From: Catellatospora citrea
GTDB lineage: Bacteria > Actinomycetota > Actinomycetes > Mycobacteriales > Micromonosporaceae
Length of the DNA: 64,000 nucleotides
Assembly: GCF_003610235.1 (NCBI RefSeq)
Contig: NZ_RAPR01000001.1
Span: 7,626,001 to 7,690,000 of the forward strand
Reading direction: 5' to 3'
The translations under genes were made by a program, and so were the position numbers. The stretch's first letter is position 1; each line of letters begins with the position of its first letter. Below, piece after piece: positions 8,075 through 18,128 of the stretch. The notes under the pieces were generated by a model. That model made no database searches, was not told the origin of the DNA, and worked only from the letters and a program-made list of their open reading frames with translations.

Positions 8075-9711
8075 CCGTGACCGCTGACGACAAGGCCGCG
8101 GCCCCCTCGGGCACCGGCCCGGCAGCGGCCCGCATCGCGGGCGCGGCGACGCTGATCGCGCTGCTGACCGTGCTGAGCCGGGTGGCCGGCTTCGGCCGGA
8201 CCCTGGTGTTCTCGCAGACCGTCGGCGACGGCGGGCTCGGCGGCACGTACCTGGCCGTCAACACCATCCCCAACATCATCTTCGAGATCGTGGCCGGTGG
8301 CGCGCTGGCCGGCCTGGTCGTGCCGCTGCTGGCCGGGCCGCTGGCGGCGGGCGACCGCGAGCAGGTGCGCCGCACCGTCTCGGCGCTGCTCACCTGGGCG
8401 CTGGTGGCGCTGATCCCGCTGGCGGCCCTGCTCTGGCTGGCCGCCGATCCGGTGGTGACGCTGCTGCAGTCCACCGCGACGCCGCAGCTGCACGCGGCGG
8501 GCGTGTCGATGCTGCGGGTGTTCGCGCCGCAGGTGCCGCTGTACGGCATCGGCATCGTGCTCACCGGCGTGCTGCACGCGCACCGGCGGTTCGCCTGGCC
8601 GGTGCTGGCGCCGCTGCTGTCGAGCCTCACCGTGATCGGCGCGTACCTGCTGTTCGCCGCGGAAGCCGGGGCCAAGCCGCTGCCGGGCACGGTCAGTGCG
8701 GGAGAGCTGGCGATCCTGTCGGTCGGCACCACCCTGGGCGTCGTCGTGCTGACGCTGTGCCTGATCATCCCGGTCAGCCGGCTGGGCCTGCGGCTGCGGC
8801 CGGTGTTCGGCGTCGAGCCGGCGCAGCGGCGGCGGATGAGTTCGCTGGCGCTGGCGGGCGCGGCCACGGTGGTGGCGCAGCAGGTGGCGCTGCTGGTCGC
8901 GATCATCCTGGCCGGGCGCGTCGTGCCGGTCGATGACGAGGCGTCGGCCAACGCGCTCTACAACTTCGCGATGACGCTCTACCTGCTGCCGTGGGCGGTG
9001 CTCGCGGTGCCCGCCGCCACGGCCGCCTACCCGGCGATCGCGACCGCGTTCGCCACCGCCGACCACGCCGCGCTGCGGCTCACCGTCGCCCGGACCGGCC
9101 GGGCGGTGCTGCTGCTCAGCGGGCTCGGCGCGGCCGGGTTGGCCGCGGTGGCCGCGCCCGCGTCCGCGTTCCTGGCCGAGGGCGACGGCGCCGCCGCGCT
9201 GACCTCGGCAGTGCTCGCGTTCGCGCCCGGCCTGCTCGGCTACGGGCTGGCCGCGCTGCACCAGCGCACCCTGTACGCGGTGGGCGCGAACCGGCTCGCG
9301 GCGCTCGGGGTCAGCGGCGGCTGGGCGGTCACACTCGTCGCCGCGGTGATCCTGTCCTGGGCGCTGCCGGACGGGCAGCGGGCCACGGCGCTGGGCGCGG
9401 CGAACTCGATCGGCATGCTGGTGATGGCGGCGCTGCTCGCGCTGGCGGTCCGTGCCCGGGTGGGCGGTGACGCCCTGACCGGCCTGGTCCGTGCCGCGCT
9501 GGCCGCTTCGGCGGCCGCGGTGGCGGGCGGTGCCGCCGGGCTGGAGGCGGGCCGGGCGGTCGTCTCCGGGACCCCAGGCATCATGGGTCTGGTCGGACAG
9601 GGCATGCTGTCCGGTGGCGTGTCGCTTGTAGTCTTCCTGATCGTGTGTGCCCTGCTCGACCTGCCGGACCTGCGTCCGCTGCTCGAGCGGGTGAGCCGAA
9701 GGCGAGGATGA
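8071..9711 (+). CDS. murJ: MurJ/MviN-family lipid II flippase-like protein
   Basis: The 546-residue integral membrane protein has about 14 hydrophobic segments and the MVF-family N-terminus ALLTVLSRVAGFGRTLVFSQ. The VNTIPNIIFEIVAGGALAGL region corresponds to the conserved central-cavity helices. MurJ proteins flip undecaprenyl-linked cell-wall precursors across the membrane. Actinobacteria often carry more than one MVF protein, so this could be a paralogue that moves another lipid-linked glycan. The start overlaps the previous stop by 4 nt, and the stop overlaps the next ATG. Assignment to MVF is firm; the exact substrate is not. Confidence 0.85.
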   Translation: MTVTADDKAAAPSGTGPAAARIAGAATLIALLTVLSRVAGFGRTLVFSQTVGDGGLGGTYLAVNTIPNIIFEIVAGGALAGLVVPLLAGPLAAGDREQVRRTVSALLTWALVALIPLAALLWLAADPVVTLLQSTATPQLHAAGVSMLRVFAPQVPLYGIGIVLTGVLHAHRRFAWPVLAPLLSSLTVIGAYLLFAAEAGAKPLPGTVSAGELAILSVGTTLGVVVLTLCLIIPVSRLGLRLRPVFGVEPAQRRRMSSLALAGAATVVAQQVALLVAIILAGRVVPVDDEASANALYNFAMTLYLLPWAVLAVPAATAAYPAIATAFATADHAALRLTVARTGRAVLLLSGLGAAGLAAVAAPASAFLAEGDGAAALTSAVLAFAPGLLGYGLAALHQRTLYAVGANRLAALGVSGGWAVTLVAAVILSWALPDGQRATALGAANSIGMLVMAALLALAVRARVGGDALTGLVRAALAASAAAVAGGAAGLEAGRAVVSGTPGIMGLVGQGMLSGGVSLVVFLIVCALLDLPDLRPLLERVSRRRG

Positions 9712-10871
9712 CCGGGCGGGCGCGGCGGGCGAGGGCAGGAGGACCGTTGACCACGGGGACGGAATGGACCGGCAGCGTCGCGCTGCTGCTCGCCTCCAGC
9801 ACGGGCGGCATCGGCCAGCACGTGGCCGGGCTGGCCGAGGGGCTGACCCGGGCCGGCTGCGAGGTGACCGTCTGCGGTCCCGCGACGACCGAGGAGCACT
9901 TCCGCTTCACCGACCGCGGCGCGCGTTTCCACCCCGTCGAGATCCCCGCCGAGCTGCACCCCAGTGACATGCGGGCGGTACGCACGCTGCGCCAGTTCCT
10001 GGCGACGTCGCGCCCCGACGTGGTGCACGCGCACGGGCTGCGGGCCGGCCTGGCCGCCGCGCTGTCGCGTCCGCCGTGCCCGCTCGTGACGACCTGGCAC
10101 AACGCGCCTCTGCGCGCGGGCCTGCGCGGCCGGGTGCACACCCTGGTGGAGCGGATGGTGGCCCGCTCGTCCGCGGTCACCCTCGGCGCCTCCAGCGACC
10201 TGGTCGCGCGTGCCCACGCGGTCGGCGCGGCGGACGCGCGGATGGCCCCGGTCGCCGCCCCCCGGCTGCGGCGCACCCGGCGCAGCCGGGCCTCCGTGCG
10301 CGCCGGGCTGGGCCTTGCCGACGGGGTGCCGCTGGTGCTGTCCGTGGGCCGGCTGCACCCGCAGAAGGCGTACGACATGCTGGTCTCCGTCGCCGCGCGC
10401 TGGCGGGACATGTCCCCGGCGCCCCGCGTGCTGATCGCCGGCGAGGGCCCGGCCTACCTCGACCTCGCCGCCCAGATCTCGCAGCTGCGGGCCCCGGTCA
10501 CCCTGCTCGGGCACCGCACCGACGTCGGCGACCTGATCGCCGCCGCCGACCTCGGCGTGGTCACCAGCGTGTGGGAGGCGCGCCAGCTGTTCGCCCAGGA
10601 GGCACTGTCGGGCGGGCTGCCCCTGGTGGCCACCGCCGTCGGCGGCATCCCGGAGCTGGTCGGCGACGGCGCGCACCTGATCGAGCCGAACGACCCGGAC
10701 GGCCTGGACAGCGCGGTCCGCAAGCTGCTCGGCGACGAGCAGGCGCGGGCGCGGCTGGCCGAGCGCGGACTGGCCCAGGCCGCCACCTGGCCCGACGAGC
10801 AGGCCAGCATCGACGGCGTGCGCGCCGTGTACGCGGAGCTGACCGCCCAGAACCGTACGGAGCAGGTTTGA
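9708..10871 (+). CDS. GT4-family glycosyltransferase
   Basis: The product (387 residues from ATG 9708) has GT-B architecture. The N-terminal half has the acceptor-side motif SSTGGIGQHVAGLAEGL. The C-terminal half has SVGRLHPQKAYDMLV, LGHRTDVGDLIAAADLGV and the EX7E motif E-ARQLFAQ-E that binds the nucleotide-sugar donor. It is a retaining glycosyltransferase, probably acting on a lipid-linked acceptor at the inner leaflet, given murJ and the MraY-like gene upstream. A TTG at 9747 preceded by AGGAGGA is an attractive alternative start; ATG 9708 overlaps the murJ stop. Confidence 0.85.
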   Translation: MTGRARRARAGGPLTTGTEWTGSVALLLASSTGGIGQHVAGLAEGLTRAGCEVTVCGPATTEEHFRFTDRGARFHPVEIPAELHPSDMRAVRTLRQFLATSRPDVVHAHGLRAGLAAALSRPPCPLVTTWHNAPLRAGLRGRVHTLVERMVARSSAVTLGASSDLVARAHAVGAADARMAPVAAPRLRRTRRSRASVRAGLGLADGVPLVLSVGRLHPQKAYDMLVSVAARWRDMSPAPRVLIAGEGPAYLDLAAQISQLRAPVTLLGHRTDVGDLIAAADLGVVTSVWEARQLFAQEALSGGLPLVATAVGGIPELVGDGAHLIEPNDPDGLDSAVRKLLGDEQARARLAERGLAQAATWPDEQASIDGVRAVYAELTAQNRTEQV

Positions 10872-13156
10872 TGCTCCGCCGGCCGGCGCCCCCGCCCACG
10901 GCCCTCCTGCTGACCCTGCTGGCGCTGCTCGGCCTCGTCCTGCCGCTGGCCGGCACGCTGTTCGCGGCACCCGCCGCGGCCGCCGGGCCCACCGAGGACG
11001 ACGAGGCCGACTACGTGATCGTCGCGGGCGCCGCCGGGCTGCGCTGGGACGACATCGACGCCGACCGGACCCCGAACCTGTGGAAGCTGGCCGAGCGAGG
11101 CTCGATCGGCTCGCTGTCGACGCGGTCCGCGCACACGCCCACCTGCCCGGCCGACGGCTGGCTGACGCTGGGCGCGGGCAACTACGCCGAGCGCACCGGT
11201 GTCGGCGAGGAGCCCGCCGACGGTGTCACCGCGCCGGACCCCGACGCGCCGCAGCTGTGCCAGAAGCTGGACGTGGCGATCGAGCGCCCGGACGCGGTCG
11301 GGGCATACCTGCCCGATCAGGCGGCGGTCGTGGAGCACCAGCGCGAGCTGCCGTTCGGCACCGTGCCGGGGGCGCTGGCCCAGTCCGTGCGCTGCACCGC
11401 GGCGGTCGGCCCGGGGGCGGCGGTCGCGGCGGCCCGCTCGTACGGCCGGGTCGACCGGTACCACCCCACGCTGCCCGCCGTGCCGGACGCGAAGAAGGCG
11501 TTCAGCGAGTGCCTGCTCACCATCGTCGACCTGGGCGCGATCGACGCGCGCACCCCGTCGCAGCGGCTGCGCCAGGCGGCCGCCGTGGACAAGCAGCTCG
11601 GGCAGCTGCTCGCGGCCCGCCCGCCGAACTCCACGCTGCTGGTCGCCGGGGTCGCCGACACCGAGGCCAGCTCCCGGCTGCACGCGGTGATCGCCGACGG
11701 CAAGGGCTGGGAGGGCGGCTACCTGACCTCGGCCACCACCGGCCGCGCCGGCTACCTGCAGCTGGTCGACCTCGCGCCGACCGCGCTGCACCTGCTCGGT
11801 CGGGACGTGCCCAAGCGGATCATGGTCGGTCACCCGGCGGTGCTGGCCGACGGGCGTCCGGCGGACCTGGACCAGGCGACCGCGGCGGGCACCGACGCCG
11901 ACCGGCGCGCGGCGGCCGCGCGTACCGTGTCGGTCTCGTTCTTCTGGCTGCTGGCGCTGGTGCAGATCGGCCTGTTCACGGCCGTGGTGCCGCTGCTGCG
12001 GCGCAGTTACCGCCATGCCGGGCCGACCGGACCCACCCCGCCCCCGCAGCGGCTGGTGAGCCTGCTGGAGGTGCTGCTGACCGGAGCGTCGCTGGCGCTG
12101 CCCGCCGCGCTGATCGCCGGGGTGGTGCCATGGTGGCGGTTCGGCCGCCGCGGACTGATCTTCGGCCTGGTCACGGCCGGTATCACCCTGCTGCTCACCT
12201 TCGTCACGGTCCGGCTGCCGGTGTACCGCAAACGCACCCTCGGCCCGGTCGGCGTGGTGGCCGCGATCGCCGCGGCCGTGGTCGGCATCGACCTGATCAC
12301 CGGGGCACGGCTGCAGCTCAACGGCGTGGCCGGCTACTCCGCGCTGGAGGGTACCCGGTACGCGGGCATCGGCATCGTCGGCATGGGCGTGTTCTTCGCC
12401 GGGGTGCTGCTCACCGCGGGCACGCTGGCCCAGCTCGTGCCGCAGCGCAACCGCCCGCTGCTGGTCGGCGCGATCGGCGCGGCGGGCGTGCTGCTGGTGG
12501 GCATCCCGGCACTGGGGGCCGACGCGGGCGGCGCGGTCGCGCTGACGGCCGGCGTGTGCCTGGCCGCGGCGCTGTGCCCCGGCGGCTGGCTCACCTTCAG
12601 ACGGCTCGCCCTGGCCATGCTCGCCGGCCTGGCGGCGACGGTGGTGTTCGCGCTGGTCGACGTCCGCCAGCCGGTGGACCAGCAGGGCAGCCTCGGCCGC
12701 TTCCTCACCCAGTTGTCGGACGGCACCTCCGGGCCGACCCTGAGCCGGCTCGGCGACGCCAACCGGATCGCCCTGGTGACCAGCCCGCTCACGGTGCTGG
12801 CGCTGGTCTCGGGGGTGTTCCTGTGGGTGGTGCTGATGCGCCCGTGGGGCGGCCTGAAGCGGCTGTACGGCATCTACCCGCCCATCCGCGCGGCGGTGGC
12901 CGGCATCGGCCTCGCCTCGATTCTGGGCGGGCTGCTGGGCGGCGCGGCGCTCAACGTGGCGGGCGCCGCGGCGGCCACCGCGATACCGGTGCTCACGCTG
13001 GGGGCGATGCGGGTGCTCGGGCACGCCGCCGACCGCACCCGGATCGCGGAGGAGTCGCCGGGCGCCGGGCCGATGAGCGAAATCATCCCGGCGGAGCAGC
13101 CGCCGGCCCCCGCGGCGGTGAGCGACGACACCCCCGAGGCGGTTTCGGGCCCGTAG
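10871..13156 (+). CDS. polytopic membrane protein with alkaline-phosphatase-like extracytoplasmic domain
   Basis: The 761-residue protein overlaps the glycosyltransferase stop (TGATG). Residues 9-37 form a signal/anchor. Residues 45-340 form an exported domain that resembles the alkaline phosphatase/phosphodiesterase fold: YVIVAGAAGLRWDDI, RTPNLWKLAERGSIGSLSTR and TPTCPADGWLTLGAGNYAERTG look like the metal-site and nucleophile region, but not all metal ligands can be confirmed by eye. About ten or eleven membrane helices follow (residues 350-720), then a charged tail. Similar proteins occur next to murJ-like genes in actinobacteria, but I know no assigned function. It is the last gene of the steA operon. 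Confidence 0.7.
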   Translation: MLRRPAPPPTALLLTLLALLGLVLPLAGTLFAAPAAAAGPTEDDEADYVIVAGAAGLRWDDIDADRTPNLWKLAERGSIGSLSTRSAHTPTCPADGWLTLGAGNYAERTGVGEEPADGVTAPDPDAPQLCQKLDVAIERPDAVGAYLPDQAAVVEHQRELPFGTVPGALAQSVRCTAAVGPGAAVAAARSYGRVDRYHPTLPAVPDAKKAFSECLLTIVDLGAIDARTPSQRLRQAAAVDKQLGQLLAARPPNSTLLVAGVADTEASSRLHAVIADGKGWEGGYLTSATTGRAGYLQLVDLAPTALHLLGRDVPKRIMVGHPAVLADGRPADLDQATAAGTDADRRAAAARTVSVSFFWLLALVQIGLFTAVVPLLRRSYRHAGPTGPTPPPQRLVSLLEVLLTGASLALPAALIAGVVPWWRFGRRGLIFGLVTAGITLLLTFVTVRLPVYRKRTLGPVGVVAAIAAAVVGIDLITGARLQLNGVAGYSALEGTRYAGIGIVGMGVFFAGVLLTAGTLAQLVPQRNRPLLVGAIGAAGVLLVGIPALGADAGGAVALTAGVCLAAALCPGGWLTFRRLALAMLAGLAATVVFALVDVRQPVDQQGSLGRFLTQLSDGTSGPTLSRLGDANRIALVTSPLTVLALVSGVFLWVVLMRPWGGLKRLYGIYPPIRAAVAGIGLASILGGLLGGAALNVAGAAAATAIPVLTLGAMRVLGHAADRTRIAEESPGAGPMSEIIPAEQPPAPAAVSDDTPEAVSGP

Positions 13157-13182
13157 CCCGCGGGTGAACGCCGGACCCGTGT

Positions 13183-14900
<1,718 letters not shown>

Positions 14901-14923
14901 CCCGGCCGGACAACCGAACAACC

Positions 14924-14957
14924 ACGCTGGTCGCAGGCAGTCGCCTGCGGCCAGCGT
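14924..14957 (+). terminator. hairpin between pyrG and the Nudix gene
   Basis: ACGCTGGTCGCAGGC and GCCTGCGGCCAGCGT form a 15-bp stem with one G-U pair and a 4-nt loop, followed by CGTTTCT. It ends 21 nt before the next GTG, so it may act as a terminator for pyrG or as an attenuator for the Nudix gene. Confidence 0.7.
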
Positions 14958-14978
14958 CGTTTCTGGACAGGAGACTTT

Positions 14979-15563
14979 GTGTACGAGGTCGTCGGCAGCA
15001 CCGAGCGGTTCAAGGGACACATCTTCCGGGTGGTCACCGACCAGGTGACGATGCCCGGGGGAGAGGTCGTAGGCCGGGACGTGGTACGCCATGTCGGCGC
15101 GGTCGGGGTCGTCGCCCTGGACGACGCGGGCCGCGTGGTGCTGGTCCGCCAGTACCGGCACCCGGTCGGCCGCTACCTGTGGGAGCTGCCCGCGGGCCTG
15201 ATCGACGTGCAGGGCGAGGGCCTGGCCGCCGCGGCGCTGCGCGAGCTGGCCGAGGAGGCCGACCTGACCGCCGGCCGCGTCGACCTGCTGGTGGACATGT
15301 TCACCACGCCCGGCTGCTCCGACGAGATGATCCGCGTGTTCCTGGCCCGCGACCTGGTCGCGGCCCCCGAACGCCATGTCCGCACCGATGAGGAAGCGGA
15401 AATGCAGGTCGACCGCGTGCCGCTGGACGACGCGCTCGCCATGATCTTCGACGGCCGCATCACCAACGGCCCCGCCGTCGGCGGCCTGCTCGCCGCCGCC
15501 AGGGCCCGCGACACGGGCTTCCAGAACCTCCGCCCCGCCGACGCCCCCCTCCCACCCCGCTGA
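14979..15563 (+). CDS. Nudix hydrolase, ADP-ribose pyrophosphatase type
   Basis: The 194-residue protein contains a Nudix box around residues 69-92: a Gly-Leu-Ile-Asp start, then E-x7-RE-L-A-EE-A-D-L. The last Gly of the box is replaced by Asp and there is one extra residue between the first Gly and Glu, as in the mycobacterial ADP-ribose pyrophosphatase next to pyrG. The QYRHPVGRYLWELPAG stretch before the box is typical of the ADPRase subfamily, which hydrolyses ADP-ribose to AMP and ribose-5-phosphate. GTG 14979 follows CAGGAGAC. Position after pyrG is conserved in actinobacteria. Confidence 0.88.
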   Translation: MYEVVGSTERFKGHIFRVVTDQVTMPGGEVVGRDVVRHVGAVGVVALDDAGRVVLVRQYRHPVGRYLWELPAGLIDVQGEGLAAAALRELAEEADLTAGRVDLLVDMFTTPGCSDEMIRVFLARDLVAAPERHVRTDEEAEMQVDRVPLDDALAMIFDGRITNGPAVGGLLAAARARDTGFQNLRPADAPLPPR

Positions 15564-15637
15564 CGGCCGGGCGGTAAGCGGTAATTATCCGATTCAGCAC
15601 TATCCTTGAGTTGATCGCAGGGCGGCAGCGCGTCGCG

Positions 15638-15713
15638 TTGACACCATGTCAAGCCGACGAGTCATCAGCTTGCATCCTGTCAAGCGCTTTGGCCCGTTTT
15701 CTGGGCCTAGACT
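15638..15713 (+). promoter_or_regulatory. ald upstream region: palindromes and -10
   Basis: TTGACA-CCA-TGTCAA at 15638-15652 is a perfect dyad. A second TGTCAA occurs at 15678-15683 in TTGCATCCTGTCAA. TAGACT at 15708-15713 is a plausible -10, leaving a leader of about 70 nt before ald. In mycobacteria ald is activated by the Lrp/AsnC protein AldR; these dyads could be such sites, but that is inference. Confidence 0.45.
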
Positions 15714-15790
15714 GCCGCCGCGGGGGGTAGACCTGCGGCAACGGTGCCGTCGGGCCCTCCCGCAAGCGCAGGATCGAGGAAGGTGCAGTC

Positions 15791-16903
15791 GTGAAGGTCG
15801 GTATCCCCCGCGAGGTCAAGAACCACGAGTACCGGGTGGCGATCACCCCGGCGGGCGTACACGAGTTCGTCCGCAACGGACACGACGTCGTCATCGAGAC
15901 CGGCGCCGGTCTGGGCTCCTCCATCACCGACGAGGAGTACGTGGCGGCCGGCGCGCGCATCCTGCCCACCGCCGACGACGTGTGGGCGCAGGGCGAGCTG
16001 ATCCTGAAGGTCAAGGAGCCGATCGCCGAGGAGTACCACCGCATGCGCGAGGGGCAGGTGCTGTTCACCTACCTGCACCTGGCCGCGTCCAAGGAGTGCA
16101 CCGACGCGCTGATGACGCAGAAGGTCACCGCCGTCGCCTACGAGACGGTCGAGACCGCCGACCGCGCCCTGCCGCTGCTGGCCCCGATGAGCGAGGTGGC
16201 CGGCCGGCTCGCCCCGCAGGTCGGCGCGTACCACCTGATGCGCTTCGCGGGCGGCCGGGGCGTGCTGCCCGGCGGCGTGCCCGGCGTGCGCCCGGCCAAG
16301 GCCGTCGTCATCGGCGCGGGCGTGTCCGGCATGAACGCCGCGACCATCGCGCACGGCCTGGCCTTCGAGGTCACCGTGCTGGACAAGAACATCAAGAAGC
16401 TGCGCGAGGTCGACCAGCAGTTCGGCGGCCAGGTCCGCACCGTCATGTCGAACGCGTTCGAGCTGGAGAAGGCGGTGCTGGAGGCCGACCTGGTCATCGG
16501 CGCCGTGCTGGTGCCGGGCGCGAAGGCCCCGACGCTGGTCAGCAACGAGCTGGTGAGCCGGATGAAGCCGGGCAGCGTGCTCGTCGACATCTCGATCGAC
16601 CAGGGCGGCTGCTTCGAGGACTCGCACCCGACCACCCACGCCAACCCCGTGTACAAGGTGCACGAGTCGGTCTTCTACTGCGTGGCGAACATGCCCGGCG
16701 CGGTCCCGCACACCAGCACCTACGCGCTGACCAACGTGACCCTGCCGTACGCCGTCGAGCTGGCCAACTATGGCTGGCAGGAGGCGCTGCGCCGCGACCC
16801 CGCCCTGAAGCTGGGCCTGAACACCCACGCGGGCGAGATCACCTACGGCCCGGTGGCCGAGGCGCACGGCCTCACCGCCGTGGACGTCGACTCGCTGCTC
16901 TGA
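15791..16903 (+). CDS. ald: alanine dehydrogenase
   Basis: The 370-residue enzyme interconverts L-alanine and pyruvate with NAD and ammonia. It starts with [21 protein letters not shown], the family N-terminus with the substrate-binding Arg and nearby Lys/His. The NAD-binding Rossmann motif is [13 protein letters not shown] near residues 171-183. HEPVFYC-type residues [20 protein letters not shown] complete the active site. Length matches the mycobacterial enzyme (371). GTG at 15791 is preceded by GAGGAAGGTGC. A hairpin terminator directly follows. Confidence 0.96.
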   Translation: MKVGIPREVKNHEYRVAITPAGVHEFVRNGHDVVIETGAGLGSSITDEEYVAAGARILPTADDVWAQGELILKVKEPIAEEYHRMREGQVLFTYLHLAASKECTDALMTQKVTAVAYETVETADRALPLLAPMSEVAGRLAPQVGAYHLMRFAGGRGVLPGGVPGVRPAKAVVIGAGVSGMNAATIAHGLAFEVTVLDKNIKKLREVDQQFGGQVRTVMSNAFELEKAVLEADLVIGAVLVPGAKAPTLVSNELVSRMKPGSVLVDISIDQGGCFEDSHPTTHANPVYKVHESVFYCVANMPGAVPHTSTYALTNVTLPYAVELANYGWQEALRRDPALKLGLNTHAGEITYGPVAEAHGLTAVDVDSLL

Positions 16904-16916
16904 GCAGTGTTTTCCC

Positions 16917-16948
16917 GATGCCGGTGGCGCACACGCGCCACCGGCATC
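16917..16948 (+). terminator. ald terminator
   Basis: GATGCCGGTGGCGC and GCGCCACCGGCATC form a perfect 14-bp stem closed by the 4-nt loop ACAC, beginning 13 nt after the ald stop. Confidence 0.85.
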
Positions 16949-17145
16949 ATGCTGTTCACGGCATGCATCCGCCAGGTCCGGCCGGTCTCGTGAAGACACG
17001 CCGAGCCGTGGCGGTACGCCGACGTGGTCGGTGACGTACAGTCGGACGACGACGACACGCATGCGGCCGGTCGGGGAGCTGATGGCCCACTCACGACGGT
17101 GCCTCATCCGGCCGGACGGATGTCGTCGGGAAGGGCGTAGCGGAG

Positions 17146-18075
17146 ATGGCAGGCAACGGGCGCGCGGAGGCATGGACCTCGACGCTGCGGGCGGAACAGT
17201 CCCGCATGGACCTCGGTGCTGACCTGGGTCCGGCGGATCCGTCTGCTTACACCGCCCGCAAGGAGATCCCCGAACCGATGCCGACCGATCGGCACGGTCC
17301 CGCCCGGATCATCGCGATGGCGAACCAGAAGGGCGGCGTGGGCAAGACCACGACGACCATCAACCTGGGCGCGGCCCTGGCCGAGTACGGCCGCAAGGTG
17401 CTGCTCGTCGACTTCGACCCGCAGGGCGCGCTCTCGGTCGGCCTCGGCGTCAACCCGCACAACCTCGACCTGTCGGTCTACAACCTGCTCATGCAGGACG
17501 ACGTGACCGCCGAGGACGTCATCATCAAGACCGACGTCGCCGGGCTGCACCTGCTGCCCGCCAACATCGACCTGTCGGCCGCCGAGATCCAGCTCGTCAA
17601 CGAGGTCGCCCGCGAGATGGCGCTGGCCCGCGTGCTGAAGACGGTGCGCAAGGAGTACGACTACATCCTCATCGACTGCCAGCCGTCGCTGGGCCTGCTG
17701 GCCATCAACGCGCTGACCGTCGCCCACGGCGTGCTCATCCCGCTGGAGTGCGAGTTCTTCAGCCTGCGCGGTGTCGCGCTGCTGCTGGACACCATCGACA
17801 AGGTCCGCGAGCGCCTCAACTTCGACCTGGAGCTCGAAGGCATCCTCGCCACCATGTACGACAGCCGCACCACGCACTGCCGCCAGGTGCTGCAGCGCGT
17901 CGTCGAGGCGTTCGGCGACAAGGTGTACCAGACCGTGATCACCAAGACGGTCAAGTTCCCCGAGTCGACCGTCGCCGGCGCGCCGATCACGTCGCTGGAT
18001 CCCGCCTCGTCGGGCGCCCGCAACTACCGGCAGCTCGCGCGCGAGGTCATCGCCGCCGAGGCCGCCCGCAAGTGA
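17146..18075 (+). CDS. parA: ParA/Soj-family ATPase of the scp operon
   Basis: The 309-residue protein has a 55-residue variable N-terminus and then a deviant Walker A (KGGVGKTTT, Lys62-Lys67), LLVDFDPQGALSVGLG (Walker A') and YILIDCQPSLG (Walker B). ParA-type ATPases bind DNA non-specifically as ATP dimers and position cargo such as ParB-parS complexes. This gene lies with scpA and scpB, as the second, parB-less ParA does in actinobacteria, so a role in chromosome organisation together with condensin is likely (inference). ATG 17146 has a GGAG only 3 nt upstream; later starts such as ATG 17206 are possible. Confidence 0.88.
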   Translation: MAGNGRAEAWTSTLRAEQSRMDLGADLGPADPSAYTARKEIPEPMPTDRHGPARIIAMANQKGGVGKTTTTINLGAALAEYGRKVLLVDFDPQGALSVGLGVNPHNLDLSVYNLLMQDDVTAEDVIIKTDVAGLHLLPANIDLSAAEIQLVNEVAREMALARVLKTVRKEYDYILIDCQPSLGLLAINALTVAHGVLIPLECEFFSLRGVALLLDTIDKVRERLNFDLELEGILATMYDSRTTHCRQVLQRVVEAFGDKVYQTVITKTVKFPESTVAGAPITSLDPASSGARNYRQLAREVIAAEAARK

Positions 18076-18115
18076 GCCGGGCCCACCGGCCTGCACCCGC
18101 GAACTGAGCTGCTGG

Positions 18116-18128
18116 GATACTTGCGACG
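18116..18128 (+). promoter_or_regulatory. candidate -10 just upstream of scpA
   Basis: GATACT at 18116-18121 ends 6 nt before the scpA GTG and no ribosome-binding site is seen, so an internal leaderless promoter is possible in addition to read-through from parA. Confidence 0.35.

Noticed and set aside
10076..10870. Extended start for the phosphatase-like membrane protein at 10076
   Set aside because: The upstream part is an Arg/Pro/Ala-rich shadow of the GT4 gene; the ATG at 10871 overlaps the previous stop and is followed by a signal anchor.
17146..18075. Plasmid or mobile-element origin for the parA gene
   Set aside because: It sits in the conserved chromosomal scpA-scpB-rluB context and no parB, parS or replication gene is nearby.
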